DNA of 64,000 bases from Acanthopleura granulata (Eukaryota; Mollusca; Polyplacophora; Chitonida; Chitonidae): the NCBI GenBank assembly GCA_016165875.1, contig JABBOT010000008.1, forward strand, positions 1,272,347 through 1,336,346, written 5' to 3'. The number at the start of each line of letters is the position of its first letter. Positions within the stretch are counted from its first letter, which is position 1. Positions 26,901 to 36,938 of the stretch are shown here, one piece after another. The translations under genes were made by a program, and so were the position numbers. The notes under the pieces are model-generated. The model searched no databases. It saw only the letters and a list, made by a program, of their open reading frames with translations, and was not told the DNA's origin.

Positions 26901-29499
26901 TCGCTAACAAACAAAGGTATATACAGTGACACGCAAAAATATTGGATACAACGCAGTTTTAGCTAATTATTGCATAACAATTTGTTTTGGGTTGAAAACA
27001 AAGGAGTATGTTCCAATAATAGATGCCTTTATATTTATAAGTGTATAAATTGAAAAAAATCTTAGTTACAAATATTTGATTACCAATAATAAAAAAATAA
27101 TCAACTCAAAAGTATTGAATACATAACATTCTTTCACATTTTATTGCGAAATATCTTGCTTTGCTTTGAAAATCGACAAACGCAGCTTGACCCAATAATA
27201 TGCAGTGTTACTTTTGATCAATCAGAAAGGGCCACGTCATCTTACTAAGCTCTAATAGAGCCGGTTCCCTCCTTTAACCAACATTCTGCACTAGCCTTAG
27301 AAGCGAGATGGGTAAAGTTAAAGAGTTATCCGAGGATGTGCGCAATATGACCGTCGAACGTCACAGAAGAGGATATGGCTATCGTAAAATACCTCGGGAT
27401 CTGAATGTGCCGTCATCTGCAGTAGAAAATCTTATTAGAAAGTGGAAGAAATTCAAACTGCGACGGCAAACATGCGGAGATGTGGCAGGCCTCGGAGAAC
27501 TAACGGGAAGAGTGCAAGGTGGATTGCTTGCAAAGAGCAGAAGAATCCTTTCATCACCCGTAGGGAAATTCAGAACGACCTTAAAGTAGTTAGGAAGGAA
27601 GTAAAGACACAATTAGTAGAAGTCTCAATCGCATCGGCCTGTATTCGAGATCACCAAGAAGAAAGTTCCTTTCCTGGAGGCAAAACGAGTAAAAGCCCGC
27701 TTAAAATTTCTTGAAAGATATGAAAATGAACCAAAACAATTTTGGGACAAAATAATATGGTATGGTGAGACCAAAATTGAACTTTTTGGAAAGAATACAG
27801 CAACCAAGGTTTGGAGGAAAAAAGGAACGACCAACAACCCTCAAATACCATACCCACGGTGAAATACAGAGGCGGTAGTATTATGGTATGGGGTGTTTTT
27901 CATCAAAAGGAACCGGGGAACTAGAAATAATCAAGGGGAAGATGAATGCTTCACAATATCGCGAAATTCTGGATCGAAGTCTTCAAAAATCTACCACACC
28001 ATTGGGCCTTGGACAAATTTCTCCTTTTCGACAGGACAATGATCATAAGCACCCCGCGAAGGCAACACAAAACGATTAGAAGATAATGAGATAAATGTCA
28101 TGACATGGCCTAGTCAATCTCCTGACCTCAATCCGGTTGAAAATTTGTGGAGGAAATTAAAGGTGCAGATTCATGTAACGAGTTCACAAAATATCAAGTA
28201 ACTGGAAGATTTCTGCAAGGAAAAATGGGCTAAGATTCCAGCGGATTTTAGTAAAAGCCTCACGATCAACAATGGAAAGAGGCTAGAAGCAGATAAACAG
28301 AATAGATGCTATGCAACAAAATATTAAGTAACAGTTTTCAATACTTTTGAGTTGCTTATTTTTGCATTTTTGCTAATAAAATGTTTGTAACTTAGATTTT
28401 TTCAATTTATAGACTTGTAAATGTAAAGGCATGTATTATTGGAACATACTCATGTTTTTCCAACCCAAAACAAAGTGTTATGCAATAAATAGCTAAAACT
28501 GCATTGTATCCAATACTTTTGCGTGCCACTGTATGAAGTTTCATGATGTACATAAATTAACCTTTACCCCTTGAGGGCCTTGTTTTGTGTGTCACACGAC
28601 GGTATCAGCTTATATACGTTTATCTATGGATATAGTTACACTCTGATATATTTACATATCTATACCTCTATATGTATGTACAAGAGGCTACAGCTAATAT
28701 GTCTGGTAGGCTGACGTGTGGACTTAAAACCTCTGGTGCTAAATCTATTAAACAGTTCAGTTTGCCTACAAGACGCATGCACAAATTTAGGTTTCTGTGT
28801 ATTTATAACTAGCGATGTGGCTGATTACCGTGTGAAGGATCAATTTTCTAATTCACGAAGCCCCCGAACAAAACCTACAGATTCTATAGAAGAGTTAGAT
28901 ATATAATTGTGGGGGGACAATGAGATCTCTGTAAATAAATAAGCATAGAGTATATTTGGCTATACCTACCCCTGTGGTCTGGAATCGGGTACTGTCCGGT
29001 GTAACGCAATAAGGTCACTGGCCAGGACATTCACGTGAAATGTAGCCAAGTGACCCTGGGCCAACTTGGCCTCTTCCCCGACAAAGGTAACACCCCGTCC
29101 ATTCTCACCCATCCAATGAAGATCGTTCTTACCATATTCATCTATCAAAGCGTTCCCTGTTCTCAGGTGAGGCTGGGTTCGGAACTCATCAGCGCTAACC
29201 GTGACCCGTTCCGAACCGTTCGCCAGGAAGGGTAGTATCTTAGGGAAAATGTCTCCATCCTGTGGCTTGGCATACTTTATCTCCACATCGGCCACTATGA
29301 AGTCTGACTCCAGAGTTTTGAGGCTCTTGCCTTTCGTTTCAAACTCACGGGCATGACTGCCTCTTGTTTTCTGCAAGGCCTCTCGGGGCACCTGATAAAA
29401 GTTGCCCAAGCCCAATTTGCCGATGAGAACTCCGTACAGAGAAACACAGACGCAAAGAGCCAACGCTATAGCTATGGCGTAACGGGATGACAGACGCAT
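5939..29499 (-). CDS. GALNT: Polypeptide N-acetylgalactosaminyltransferase, complete ten-exon coding region (624 aa)
   Basis: Coding exons in transcript order: 29499-28970, 13902-13736, 12637-12460, 11211-11008, 9913-9796, 8445-8257, 7821-7687, 7116-7012, 6661-6539, 6064-5939. All have GT/AG borders, phases match at every junction, and the sum is 1875 nt (624 codons plus TGA), the usual family length. The protein is a type II Golgi enzyme: hydrophobic signal anchor at about residues 7-27, stem, then the catalytic domain. That domain shows [18 protein letters not shown], metal-binding DSH at 283-285, WGGENIE at 389-395 (Gal/GalNAc-T motif) and GH at 416-417. A ricin B lectin domain follows at about 508-624, ending QTWTF. 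The start is the first Met of exon 1, just before the anchor. Tandem arrays of splice donors follow exons 4 and 5. Coding intron 1 (15 kb) carries several transposons. Confidence 0.96.
8257..8445 (-). other. GALNT: Exon 6 of the minus-strand GalNAc-T
   Basis: This exon begins [18 protein letters not shown] directly after the GTTTGTGGCAG acceptor and ends PEMK before GTAAGC. It encodes residues 400-462, with the second half of the Gal/GalNAc-T motif (VWMCGG continues [11 protein letters not shown] of exon 5) and the presumed third metal ligand H417. It matters because the conserved motif is split by the intron that holds the 43-bp donor array. Confidence 0.93.
8673..9828 (-). repeat. 43-bp minisatellite made of GalNAc-T exon 5 end plus its splice donor, about 27 copies
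   Basis: Donor hexamers (GTAAGC on the minus strand, gcttac on the plus strand) start at 9790 and recur at exactly 43-bp intervals down to 8801, giving 24 in register. Three degenerate copies follow at 8758, 8716 and 8673. The first copy (9828-9786) is the real exon end: 33 bp encoding [11 protein letters not shown] and 10 bp of intron. All later copies repeat that exon tail with the donor. Units fall into classes by the bases before the donor-proximal AAAC: a class identical to the exon (about 13 copies), an ATTAGGGACGGG class and a CTGGGCACGGG class. One copy (9747) has GTAATC instead of GTAAGC. The array makes up most of the 1350-bp intron 5. Confidence 0.95.
9796..9913 (-). other. GALNT: Exon 5 of the minus-strand GalNAc-T, source of the 43-bp array
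   Basis: Exon 5 encodes residues 361-399, from [20 protein letters not shown] to [11 protein letters not shown]. The acceptor is TTTGGTTTCAG and the donor CGG|GTAAGC at 9795-9790. Its last 33 bases are the exonic part of the tandem unit, so the splicing machinery meets the correct donor first and then about 26 near-copies. Confidence 0.93.
10157..11007 (-). repeat. Degenerate 18-bp minisatellite of splice-donor units next to GalNAc-T exon 4
   Basis: On the minus strand the consensus unit is GTAAGTCACAACTGGACA. The exon 4 donor itself, CCTAGACA|GTAAGTC (GT at 11007-11006), is the first unit: its upstream TAGACA matches the unit's TGGACA. Donor-like hexamers follow at 10984, 10966 and 10948 (exact 18-bp steps), then at 10933 and 10917 with shorter steps. 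Units farther away are progressively degenerate. A family A SINE (about 10536-10756) splits the array. Allowing for it, about 35 units are present. Confidence 0.88.
10536..10756 (+). mobile_element. tRNA-derived SINE, family A, most complete copy
   Basis: This copy has the tRNA-like head TTGGTTAGCGCTCTAGTGCA (A-box-like), a B-box-like GCGAGTTCAAGTTC, the CCGGGCTCTGCCCGG hairpin, and the 3' block AAATATTTCTTGAGTACGGC with an AAATAAATAAAT tail. It was inserted into the pre-existing 18-bp donor array, since repeat units continue on both sides. The array is therefore older than this insertion. Confidence 0.85.
11598..11705 (-). mobile_element. Fragment related to SINE family A, 3' end
   Basis: The plus-strand TTTATTTATTTATTTTTTTA followed by CGCTTAACGCCATACTTCAG and TCACTCATAATACGACG is a diverged reverse-complement of the family A 3' block and AAAT tail. 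It lies in the intron between exons 3 and 4 of the GalNAc-T. Confidence 0.5.
13351..13424 (+). mobile_element. 3' fragment of SINE family C
   Basis: The segment GCCGCCACGATATAGCTGAG, then ATTGCCAATATGGCGTTAAG and an ATTCATTCATTC tail, corresponds to the 3' half of the element at 5036-5200. It is in the intron before exon 3 of the GalNAc-T. Confidence 0.6.
14880..17640 (+). pseudogene. Decayed non-LTR retrotransposon (LINE) with endonuclease and reverse transcriptase remnants
   Basis: Plus-strand pieces in shifting frames follow the order of a LINE ORF2. An endonuclease-like [15 protein letters not shown] lies near 14910, [10 protein letters not shown] near 15205, and the linker [18 protein letters not shown] near 15710. 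The reverse transcriptase core [19 protein letters not shown] and FADDT is at about 16460-16580, and a C-terminal [20 protein letters not shown] at about 16945. Many stops and frameshifts make it inactive. The 3' end is near GGTGAAATGAAATTTTAAAA at about 17630. The C-terminal style resembles Daphne/Crack or CR1-like clades, but I cannot settle the clade. It is antisense inside coding intron 1 of the GalNAc-T. Confidence 0.85.
17641..19940. other. Part of GalNAc-T coding intron 1 without recognisable genes
   Basis: I see no coding signal here. A tRNA-like segment at 19089-19160 has an A-box-like TGGTCTAGTGGTTAATC and a B-box-like GGGTTCAAACCC but no pairing acceptor stem. It is more likely a SINE head than a tRNA gene. 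Confidence 0.5.
19938..19972. repeat. Short palindromic hairpin
   Basis: The sequence AAAAGTGATATC, a short loop containing ACTAGT, and GATATCACTTTT form a near-perfect inverted repeat. It may be the core of a decayed small foldback element. Confidence 0.6.
20061..20540. repeat. Foldback element: inverted-repeat hairpin flanked by a direct repeat rich in TGACGTCA
   Basis: Arms at about 20281-20338 and 20344-20400 are inverted copies of each other (one reads ATTTCCACCTCTCACTCGAA, TGGTATTCAACC, CACTATGCAATA). The hairpin is bracketed by a direct repeat beginning TTCCAATCTGA at 20061 and again at 20422, each carrying ATGACGTCATAA and further GACGTCA-like motifs. A third copy of the arm alone lies at about 21104-21161. 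No coding capacity is visible. Confidence 0.75.
21104..21161 (+). repeat. Third copy of the foldback arm
   Basis: It matches the arm at 20344-20400 over its whole length (ATTTCCACCTCTCATTCGTA, TATGGTATTCAACCATCAC) with a few substitutions, but no inverted partner is adjacent. Confidence 0.7.
21162..22610. other. Intronic sequence with no recognised feature
   Basis: This is GalNAc-T coding intron 1. Only short, unconvincing open frames are present, and I recognise no repeat. Confidence 0.5.
22615..22760 (-). mobile_element. Possible tRNA-derived SINE
   Basis: The minus strand contains a good B-box-like GTGTTCGAATCCAGTTCTC preceded by a weak A-box region. No other copy was found in this window, so the call rests on the promoter-like box only. 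Confidence 0.35.
22761..26920. other. Intronic sequence of GalNAc-T with a degenerate repeat at about 25750-25905
   Basis: No gene is supported. At 25750-25905 a motif like TATTACGTCATTACATCGAA recurs about four times with much decay. The rest looks unique. Confidence 0.45.
26924..28531 (+). mobile_element. Tc1-like DNA transposon, 1608 bp, with long terminal inverted repeats
   Basis: The ends are CAGTGACACGCAAAAATATT on the left and the inverse of CAGTGGCACGCAAAAGTATT on the right. The inverted repeats extend about 200 bp inwards. Both ends are flanked by TA (26922-26923 and 28532-28533), the target duplication of the Tc1/mariner superfamily. The 1.6-kb length is normal for Tc1. The element sits in coding intron 1 of the GalNAc-T, antisense to it. 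Confidence 0.95.
27308..28326 (+). pseudogene. Frameshifted Tc1-like transposase
   Basis: An ATG at 27308 opens a helix-turn-helix (paired-like) region, with [18 protein letters not shown] near the start. The frame then shifts: [14 protein letters not shown] near 27540 is in another frame, and [20 protein letters not shown] near 27700 in a further one. The catalytic DDE region is represented by [20 protein letters not shown] near 28110. Internal stops and at least two frameshifts disable it. The coding strand and order are those of a normal single-ORF Tc1 transposase of about 340 residues. Confidence 0.9.
28970..29499 (-). other. GALNT: Exon 1 (coding part) of the minus-strand GalNAc-T
   Basis: Exon 1 encodes residues 1-176 plus two bases of codon 177. 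The N-terminus has a short basic cytoplasmic tail and a hydrophobic anchor ([20 protein letters not shown]). It ends [16 protein letters not shown], the family block before the catalytic domain, followed by GTAGGT. The 5' UTR and promoter must be upstream (above 29500); I cannot place them. Confidence 0.93.
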
Positions 29500-30401
29500 G
29501 TGGACTCAGGATGTGCTAACATGTACCACTGTTAACACTCTCCTTGAATGAATAAAAACAAATTATATTCAGAAAAACAAACACAATAGTCACTTAACAT
29601 GAGCACTCATATGGGGAATGCTTACGGTCATCACAGGTTAAGCGCGTGAACAATTTGACAGAGCACAGATTACTTTGTCCCACTGGACCTACACGCACGC
29701 ACACACACACGCAACTGTTGCCAAACTTACTTTGGTACAGTGAGTACGCAGGGGTACAGATGGGGTGCACTTGTCCAGGCTACAAGTCCGTCACTACAGC
29801 GTTGCTCCTACCTCTGTGATCATCGCGTAAGGCTACGGCGCGTGTAACACGGGATAGTCTCGCCGAGATAGGCCTATGCCGTAACATAAGCATCGACTTG
29901 GCATGCTCTTGTTATCTCGATGTCGTCCGCGCTACCAGCAATACTTGCTGACGAGCTGTCCCTATATTTCGTGTACCTTCCGTGAGGTGCGGGAAAGACA
30001 TACGGCCCCTCTACTGCGAGCTCTCTGTCCACTGCTCTGACTAGGTCTGTTTGCGCTCCACCGGTATTTCACTTCCTTCACATGTTCGCTAGCCGTGAGC
30101 AAACACTTTCTGCGGTATAAGATAGGCCTATCACACACCAGGTTGCCCTGGCTGAACTTTGCCTCGCTGTAACCCACATCGTCTGCAGGATGGTACATTG
30201 ATCTAAATGATTGAAACACGATCCAGGGATAACTAATCTCCTAGACACACAGCAGACTAAGCTAATTACCTTCAAGTGTCTCCGACTGTGGTTTTTCTGA
30301 TTTTTTCTATGAAGTGAAACAGAAATGAAATCAAACTAAAAAGGAAGTGAGGTTTTTCAAACGGAGACCTGAAAACTATACGTCGAAACAGTTTCACTTT
30401 A
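29500..30401. other. Upstream region of the GalNAc-T gene
   Basis: This stretch presumably holds the 5' UTR and promoter of the minus-strand GalNAc-T. It is somewhat richer in CG dinucleotides around 29820-30070 than the introns. A short CA repeat is at about 29694-29712. I see no TATA box that I could defend. Confidence 0.35.
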
Positions 30402-30920
30402 TGTTGTTTTCCATAAAGATCAACAGACTGCCACTGTCTTGCACACACACTCTTTATTTCCTTCCTATCCTGTGTGCGGTTCAAGCTGAATAGAACCAAA
30501 CAAATTTCACTATCAGGAAGATGCATCAGCATGGCCAAGATGTAAACAAACATAATGTAAACAAACATGTAACGTAATCCTAAGGGGCTGGCTAAATGCA
30601 TGTATATCAGCATTACACCACAGGAATTCAGCTTCACAGATGTGCGTGTTTCACAGGTGGAGGAAGCTAGTAAACCAAAGGAAACCAGCGACCTATGGAA
30701 AGTAACTGGCGAATCGTCGGATGAAATGCTGGCATCTGCCGAAATTCTAATCTGTATATACTTGTATGTTCGACCTGGCAGCCAAAATCGTGTTATGAAG
30801 GATCTTTGCTCTCTAATCTGCTGTATTCCCCTACTATGTACCTGTACTGCCCTCACATTTCCAGTCTGTCTGATAGAAATCATGTCTGTCCTCACCCCAG
30901 TATCTCCCAAAAACCTAACA
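30402..30920 (-). repeat. 3' LTR of the BEL/Pao element (519 bp)
   Basis: Apart from the extra block in the other copy, it matches 36939-37615 with few substitutions. On the minus strand it starts TGTTAGG and ends ACAACA, the TG...CA form. Confidence 0.85.
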
Positions 30921-31205
30921 CCGGCCCCTTTAAATGTGAGGGGAGAAATTTTGACCTGAGCATTTAACCTAAATATGCCAGGATTTGACATTTTCAAGGC
31001 CTTTCGAAAAGTAAACATTTGTCTTCAAAACAAGCAACATGGCATTTTACTTGGACAACTTACGTTTTCGACGGTGTAGAAAGCTGAACCATAGATTTAT
31101 AAACAAAAGAAATTTTTTTGGCAATAAATACCAATCATTGCACTCGTTATATCCGAACGTCAATCAGTCAGAAATTGTCTGTTTCACCTGGGAATAAATT
31201 TTCGC

Positions 31206-34200
31206 TTAGTCGGTGAAGGACTCCAGAAAACACAGCTTGTTGGTAGATCGAGTCAGCACGGTCCCTCTGGTCTTGACCTCCACCAACCGGACCACTCCAT
31301 CTTTTCCGGGATGCGCCTCCATTACCCTAGCAAGAGGCCAGATTCCTCGTGGTGTGTTTTCCTCCAACACTAACACAATGTCGCCCACGCGGACATTCCG
31401 TTTAGGGGCGAGGCACTTTTGCCTAAGCTGAATTGTTGGCACATATTCATGAACCCACAGCTTCCAGAACGCGTTTGACAACTGCTGGACATGTCGCCAC
31501 TGTTTTCTGTACCTGTCTGATAAAGTGAACATTCCAGATGGTAGGAGGGGACATGACCTGAGCAGCAGCAGGAGATTCGGTGTGAGCGGTTCTGCATCCC
31601 TGGGGCCGTCAGATACAATTCTGTCCACTGCGACTGTTGACGATTGCGTCAACCTGACAAAACAGCGTACTCAGTCCCTCGTCATCCACCCCTGAATAGT
31701 TGACTAGCATAGCACTTAACACCTTCCGTACTGTCCTTATTTGTCTTTCCCAGGATTCACCCATATGACAGCACATGGTGGGTTGAATATCCACTGGATT
31801 TCCTTTTGTCTGAGATGTTCACAGATTGCTACATGGTTCCACTCGCATATCCCTTCTCGCAACTCCCGATCCGCTGATGTGAAGTTTGTCCCGTTGTCAG
31901 ATCTTAATCTATGGGACCTGCCCCTGCGGCTTTCGAATCTGTTCAGGCTTCAGATAAAAGAATCGGTGTTCAGGATATCTAGTTTAGTGTGTTGCCCTTA
32001 TCGTGAGACATGTGAACAGACACCCGTATCGTTTGACCTGAGACCGACCCCTCTTCACAAAGACAGATCCAAAGCAATCTATTCCTACGTCGATAAAGGG
32101 AGGTCAGACGGGTGTCAGACCAACGGTAGGTCAGCCATTTGCTGAGAATCTGGCATTTTCTAACGTCTTTTGCATGATACACAATCATTCAGAATTCTTT
32201 CCACCTGTCTCCGACCTTGAATAATCCAGAATCTCTCCCTGATTTGCGTCAGAACGCATTCCTTTCCAAAGTGCCCACTTGTATGTTGGTAGTGCCGAAC
32301 GATAAGGTCACCGATATGAAGGTTTTTCGGAAATATCCTCTGATGACTTGATCGAGGAGACAGACAAATTGTTGGAATTCAGCCTCCGAGACATAACACG
32401 CTGCTCCAACTGACCAATGGTTCAAGTCTGAGCAGAGCACTGGTTCTCGTTACGGATCCATGATCAGAGCTAAGATCTTTAAGCTCTTCCCCGAAAGCCT
32501 TCCGTTGTATACATCTGAAAATATGTTCTTCCGCTGCCAGCAGCTCTGTTACGGCTAAGCCTCCTCCGTGGACGGAACGTATTTTTCCTGAGTGCTCTAG
32601 TAACATGTCGAGCAGTCTCAAAATCCATGCAACTGCCTTTTTCAGCTTATACCATGAAGAGAAACCTTCCAGAAACCTAAAAGTCGGATTATCCAAATCA
32701 GTGTCTGTTACTGTGCATATCTTTTCCTGTCGTTTGATCTCCATATCTACATCCGATTGGTTGACATTGAAGGTGTTTAGGCCATTCGGAATCATCTTTC
32801 CATAGAAAGTCGGGTCCATGTTTCCATCTTGTGGAGGCAAGCAAGTCATCAGCAGTGAGTCTTCGGGAAGCATCAGCTGCTGAGTTCTCGACAGAACTGA
32901 CGTACTTCCAATGATCTGGAGTTGAAGCTTCATGTGTCCTTGAAAGCCTGTTTGCAACAAAAGTCTGAAAACGTTTATCCTGGTTGTTGATGTAACGGAG
33001 AACTATTTCACTGTCAACGTCCAAACGTCGAGCTGTCAATCTTCACGTCTAGCTCTTGGTGCAATGCCAGGAGAACAGCCGCGAGAACAGCAGATCTCCT
33101 CGAAGCCCTTTGGGAGAAGATAACGCAGCACGCTGAAATGTTCCAGTTTGGGAAGATTGTCTAACCATGTCGCCCAACTAAATGAGGCAGATTCCTCCAG
33201 CGGACTATCCCAGGCCTTGCCTTTCTTGGTCTCGCTTTGGAAAATTCGCTTTGCAAGAAGAATGTAGGGGCTGACGACCCCAACGGGTCATAGACCGAAC
33301 TCATGATGCTGAGTATGCCTTGTCGTGAATGGGGACGGTCTTTAGGACAGATGGTGTATCCAAGGCGGTTTTCATCAGTGTCCTATTGAACACCGAGGGT
33401 ACTCTCAACCGGCAAAGGTCCCTCGTCCATTTCCACCGTTTCTAGCCCTCTAGCTCTCTGGTCGACTGGTACGGACTGCAATACCGACCTATCGTTGCTG
33501 ATCCATTTATTGAGCCGAAATCCTCCTTTGCTCAAGAGGCCACACAGATTTCCCTCAAATTCGATGGCTTCGGTTGGAGTCGAGAGAGACCTGAGGTAGT
33601 CACCGACGTAAAAGTTCTTATGAACCGTTTTCGTGACATCTGTATCATACTGATCCAGTTGAGTGCCTGCTGTCAGCTTCAGTGCAAACTGGGACTCCAT
33701 ATTCCTCCGAATGCACCGTCATTCTGTAAACTTCTGTTTGGCCATTTGGGTCTCCTTCGCGCCACCATAGAAATAGTAGAACGTCTCGGTCCTCTGGATT
33801 CACTTTAACTTGATGGAACATAGCCAGAACGTCGCCCATGACTGCGACCCTATTTTCTCGGAACCTATACGCCAAGTAACTTGTTAGATAGGTCCGGCCC
33901 CTGTAACACCTCTTGGTTTAAAGACACGCCATCGTATAGGGCAGGGCAGTCAATAACTAGTCGAAGCTTTCCGGATTTGTTCACTTTGTCACTCCATGAT
34001 GCGGCAAGTACCAGATTTTTCCTCGTCCTTTGTTCAAGTTGATTTTATGTGTCAGGAACCTTTACAGCATAGCACTTTATTATCAGATCATGGATCTCCA
34101 ATTGGTACTTGGCTAACTTTTCTGTATCCTTGTAGAGTTTCCGTCCTAGTGAACAGAGGCGGCTCTCGGCGACGACGTAATGTTCGGGAGATTAGGAGTC

Positions 34201-36670
34201 AAGTTATGAAACGGTATTCTCATTGATAATATCCATCTTCCAAGGGCTGTAGTTGCTTTTCACAAGCTAACGACTCCTATCGTTCTTCAACATGGTTTGA
34301 TTCTTGTCTGGAGTATCCGGACGGTTATACAACTTTCAGAAGTTCTCGACCTGACGACTAAGCTCCACGGCGGCCTGCATACAGTTCGAGGCAGCAGCAA
34401 TGTCTCCACTCCTGGCCTGAATGGGTCCATTCAACGCCCAGCCTAGAATAGTTCGGGTCGCATAAGGCTCTCCATCTTCTAATCTCGATGGGAACCAGCG
34501 CTCTGGGAACATCCTGTCCAATAATAATGTACACCTTGGAATGGCCTGGTCGGGCCTAGAATGGAATGTGAATTAAATGTGGCCATCTCTCTACATCTTT
34601 CAGCTGGGCAACGTTTTCTCTTAACGCTGAGGAGGAGCGAGTTGTAAAACCCTTGGAAAGAACAGAGACTGCCTCCCACTGCTGTAAGTTAACTGAAGTG
34701 TTGCTGTGATAACTTCAGATTTGCGGTCCTCCTTCTCCAGCGTGGTAAGTGATAGACTAGTTCGTTGACCTTAGATGCCTAGGACCGTGAGAAGTTCCTC
34801 TGAACAAAAGGTGTTCGTGCTTCCCGTATGTCTGAACGTATCTGCCATGAGCTTCCTTTACTTTGACGATCACGATAGGTAGCGCAAATTGAATCGCTCC
34901 ACTCCCCGTGACATGAACCGTCAATCCGTCCAGACGTATATGACCATTCTGTGGTGCTTCTGTGTTATCTGGCTGTCCGATGTGTTTATTTCCTTGAAGA
35001 GGACCATGCAACATCCGGGAGTGACTTCTGTTACAACCTTTCACTGAGCAGCGACTGTCCTTAATGCAGCTGTTCGACCTATGTTTTGGAGAAAAGCAAT
35101 TAAAACATAGTTTTCTTCCCACGACGAATTCAAACCTGTTCTCTGGTGGTAACTGGTGAAATGAGTTACATTATTGCAAGGGATGAAATCCACTGCAAAA
35201 GTGACAGTCAAGCGTTCCAGCCTTGACATCTTGGCCATCAGCCTGAACATTGAAAACTGCTCCTTTGCCCTTAGAGAAATTGAGCCCCTGGCTTATTATT
35301 ATGCTGTGAGAAACTTTAGTGCCGAACGTTCCGCCAAAGACCTGGTCGATGGCTTCCTGGGCTTCAATCTCGATAAAGTCATCCAGTCGAGAGATGTCCG
35401 GATGGTTTTCCTGTTCTCGAAGACATCTGACAAGGAGCTTCCGCCATTGGTTCTGTAGAAAGGACGGTAACCTTTGGATGATTTGAGCCATTCTGATCTG
35501 ATTGTCAACCTCACACAAACGACCCATAGCGCTTAAAGTCAAAACGCATCTCCGAACGTCATCTGGAAACTTTCCGTAAGTGCTTGTGCATTATTTGGCT
35601 TGAGGTATTCACGCTTCTGATATCGTATACTGGTTTCCAAATCTCTGAAACAGCAGCCGCTTAGCTTCATTGTAATCCTCTATAGGTTCAATTATGGCAC
35701 AACAGCTGATTACCTCCCTTGCCTTTCTATTGCAGTACTGGAAGAGCCAATTGAGTTTCCAAGTATCAGAAAGGCCAGTCTGATCCACACAGCTTTCGAA
35801 TGATCTGATGAAAGTCCAGTACATAAATGGGTCACCGTCAATGTTACCAGTTCAGCTCAGGGCATATGTATGGCATCGAAAATAGCCCGCTGTAATTGAA
35901 TCGGTAAACATCAGTAAAATGTTCTTGAATCTTGGTAATTTCTTCCCTGAGCCTGTTGATGGGGGTATTCAACCGCCTGTTGATACATGTTGTCTATTTG
36001 GTGCTTAAGGCCAGATATCTGGCCGCTGTTGTTTTATTGATTCCATAATGAATGTTCGCTCATCCTCCAAAGTTGGGCTACGTTCGACAGTACATGATCT
36101 GTCTTGTTGTACGTCAGAATTATGCCATGGTCTAGCTTTAGGGTTTAATGGCCTCTTGAATCCAAGCTGCATACCATCACTAATGTGATCATTGCCTTTC
36201 TCATGAACTGACCTTGAACCCTTGACCCCGGTAATACTTCCACGGTCAGCGTATACCTTTTCTTCTGCTTCCGTATCTTGTATTTGTGCTTCTAATGTCA
36301 GTCTTTCTCTCTCCTGTTCCAGCTCCAGCTGTTTTAATTTCAGTTCTTGTTCAATACTTAATTGTTTCAACTTTAACCCTGTCTTTTCTGTAAACTTTCT
36401 GTCTGTGCTAGCGATGCAGCCTTGTGTGCTTTAGCCTTAAACATAAGTTTTACATTTTGGTGCTTGGCTAACAGAATCGCCCGGCTTTACACCATCGTCC
36501 TCCACTGCTTTACTGGTCTTTACCTTTAGCCACCTCCCAGCATTCAATTGGATGTGTTCAATCCCTTCCACAACCATTGCATTATACAACTCAGCATGAG
36601 ACACTTCGTTACTGTGATCCCTAATCAATTCCAGGTAGTGCGAATGAACCTTATTGAAATCGCTCAATAT
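31206..36670 (-). pseudogene. BEL/Pao gag-pol, broken into many frames
   Basis: In reading order: gag-like region about 36670-35200; zinc knuckle LCFNCFSPKHRSNSC near 35110; protease-domain tail EPYATRTILGWALNGP near 34460. Next come reverse transcriptase pieces FRENRVAVMGDVLAMFHQVK near 33860 and NFYVGDYLRSLSTP near 33610 with LLSKGGFRLNKWISNDR near 33530, then an RNase H-side FVANRLSRTHEA and SSVENSAADASRRL near 32970-32870. The integrase block SWERQIRTVRKVL is near 31750, and the C-terminal DUF5641 RNVRVGDIVLVLEENTPRGI near 31390. The DD box of the reverse transcriptase reads GD where DD is usual. The order is that of BEL/Pao, not Gypsy or Copia. Stops in every segment make it non-functional. 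Confidence 0.88.
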
Positions 36671-36938
36671 TTCTGCAAGTTGTCATAGTTTCTGTTGAAC
36701 CTCACTCGTATCCGACGTAGTCCACATTAACTCCCTAATTTCTCTCTGTTCACGTGTTATAGCCGACTTAAATCTGCCTCTTTCTTGTCGAAACCGTCTA
36801 AGTCTTTCATTACTGCCTGTTACAACTGCAGCTTTATCTATCGATCTGAGGCTGTTTTCCCCACCTTCAGAAGGGTCTACAAAGGAGTGTCTGTTTCCTA
36901 GTTCATTATTTGCGGGTCTTCAACGAAATTTCTTGAAC

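Noticed and set aside
30272..31018. A 248-codon minus-strand frame
   Set aside because: It overlaps the BEL/Pao LTR at 30402-30920, and its second half is repeated in the other LTR. It shows no protein-like conservation.
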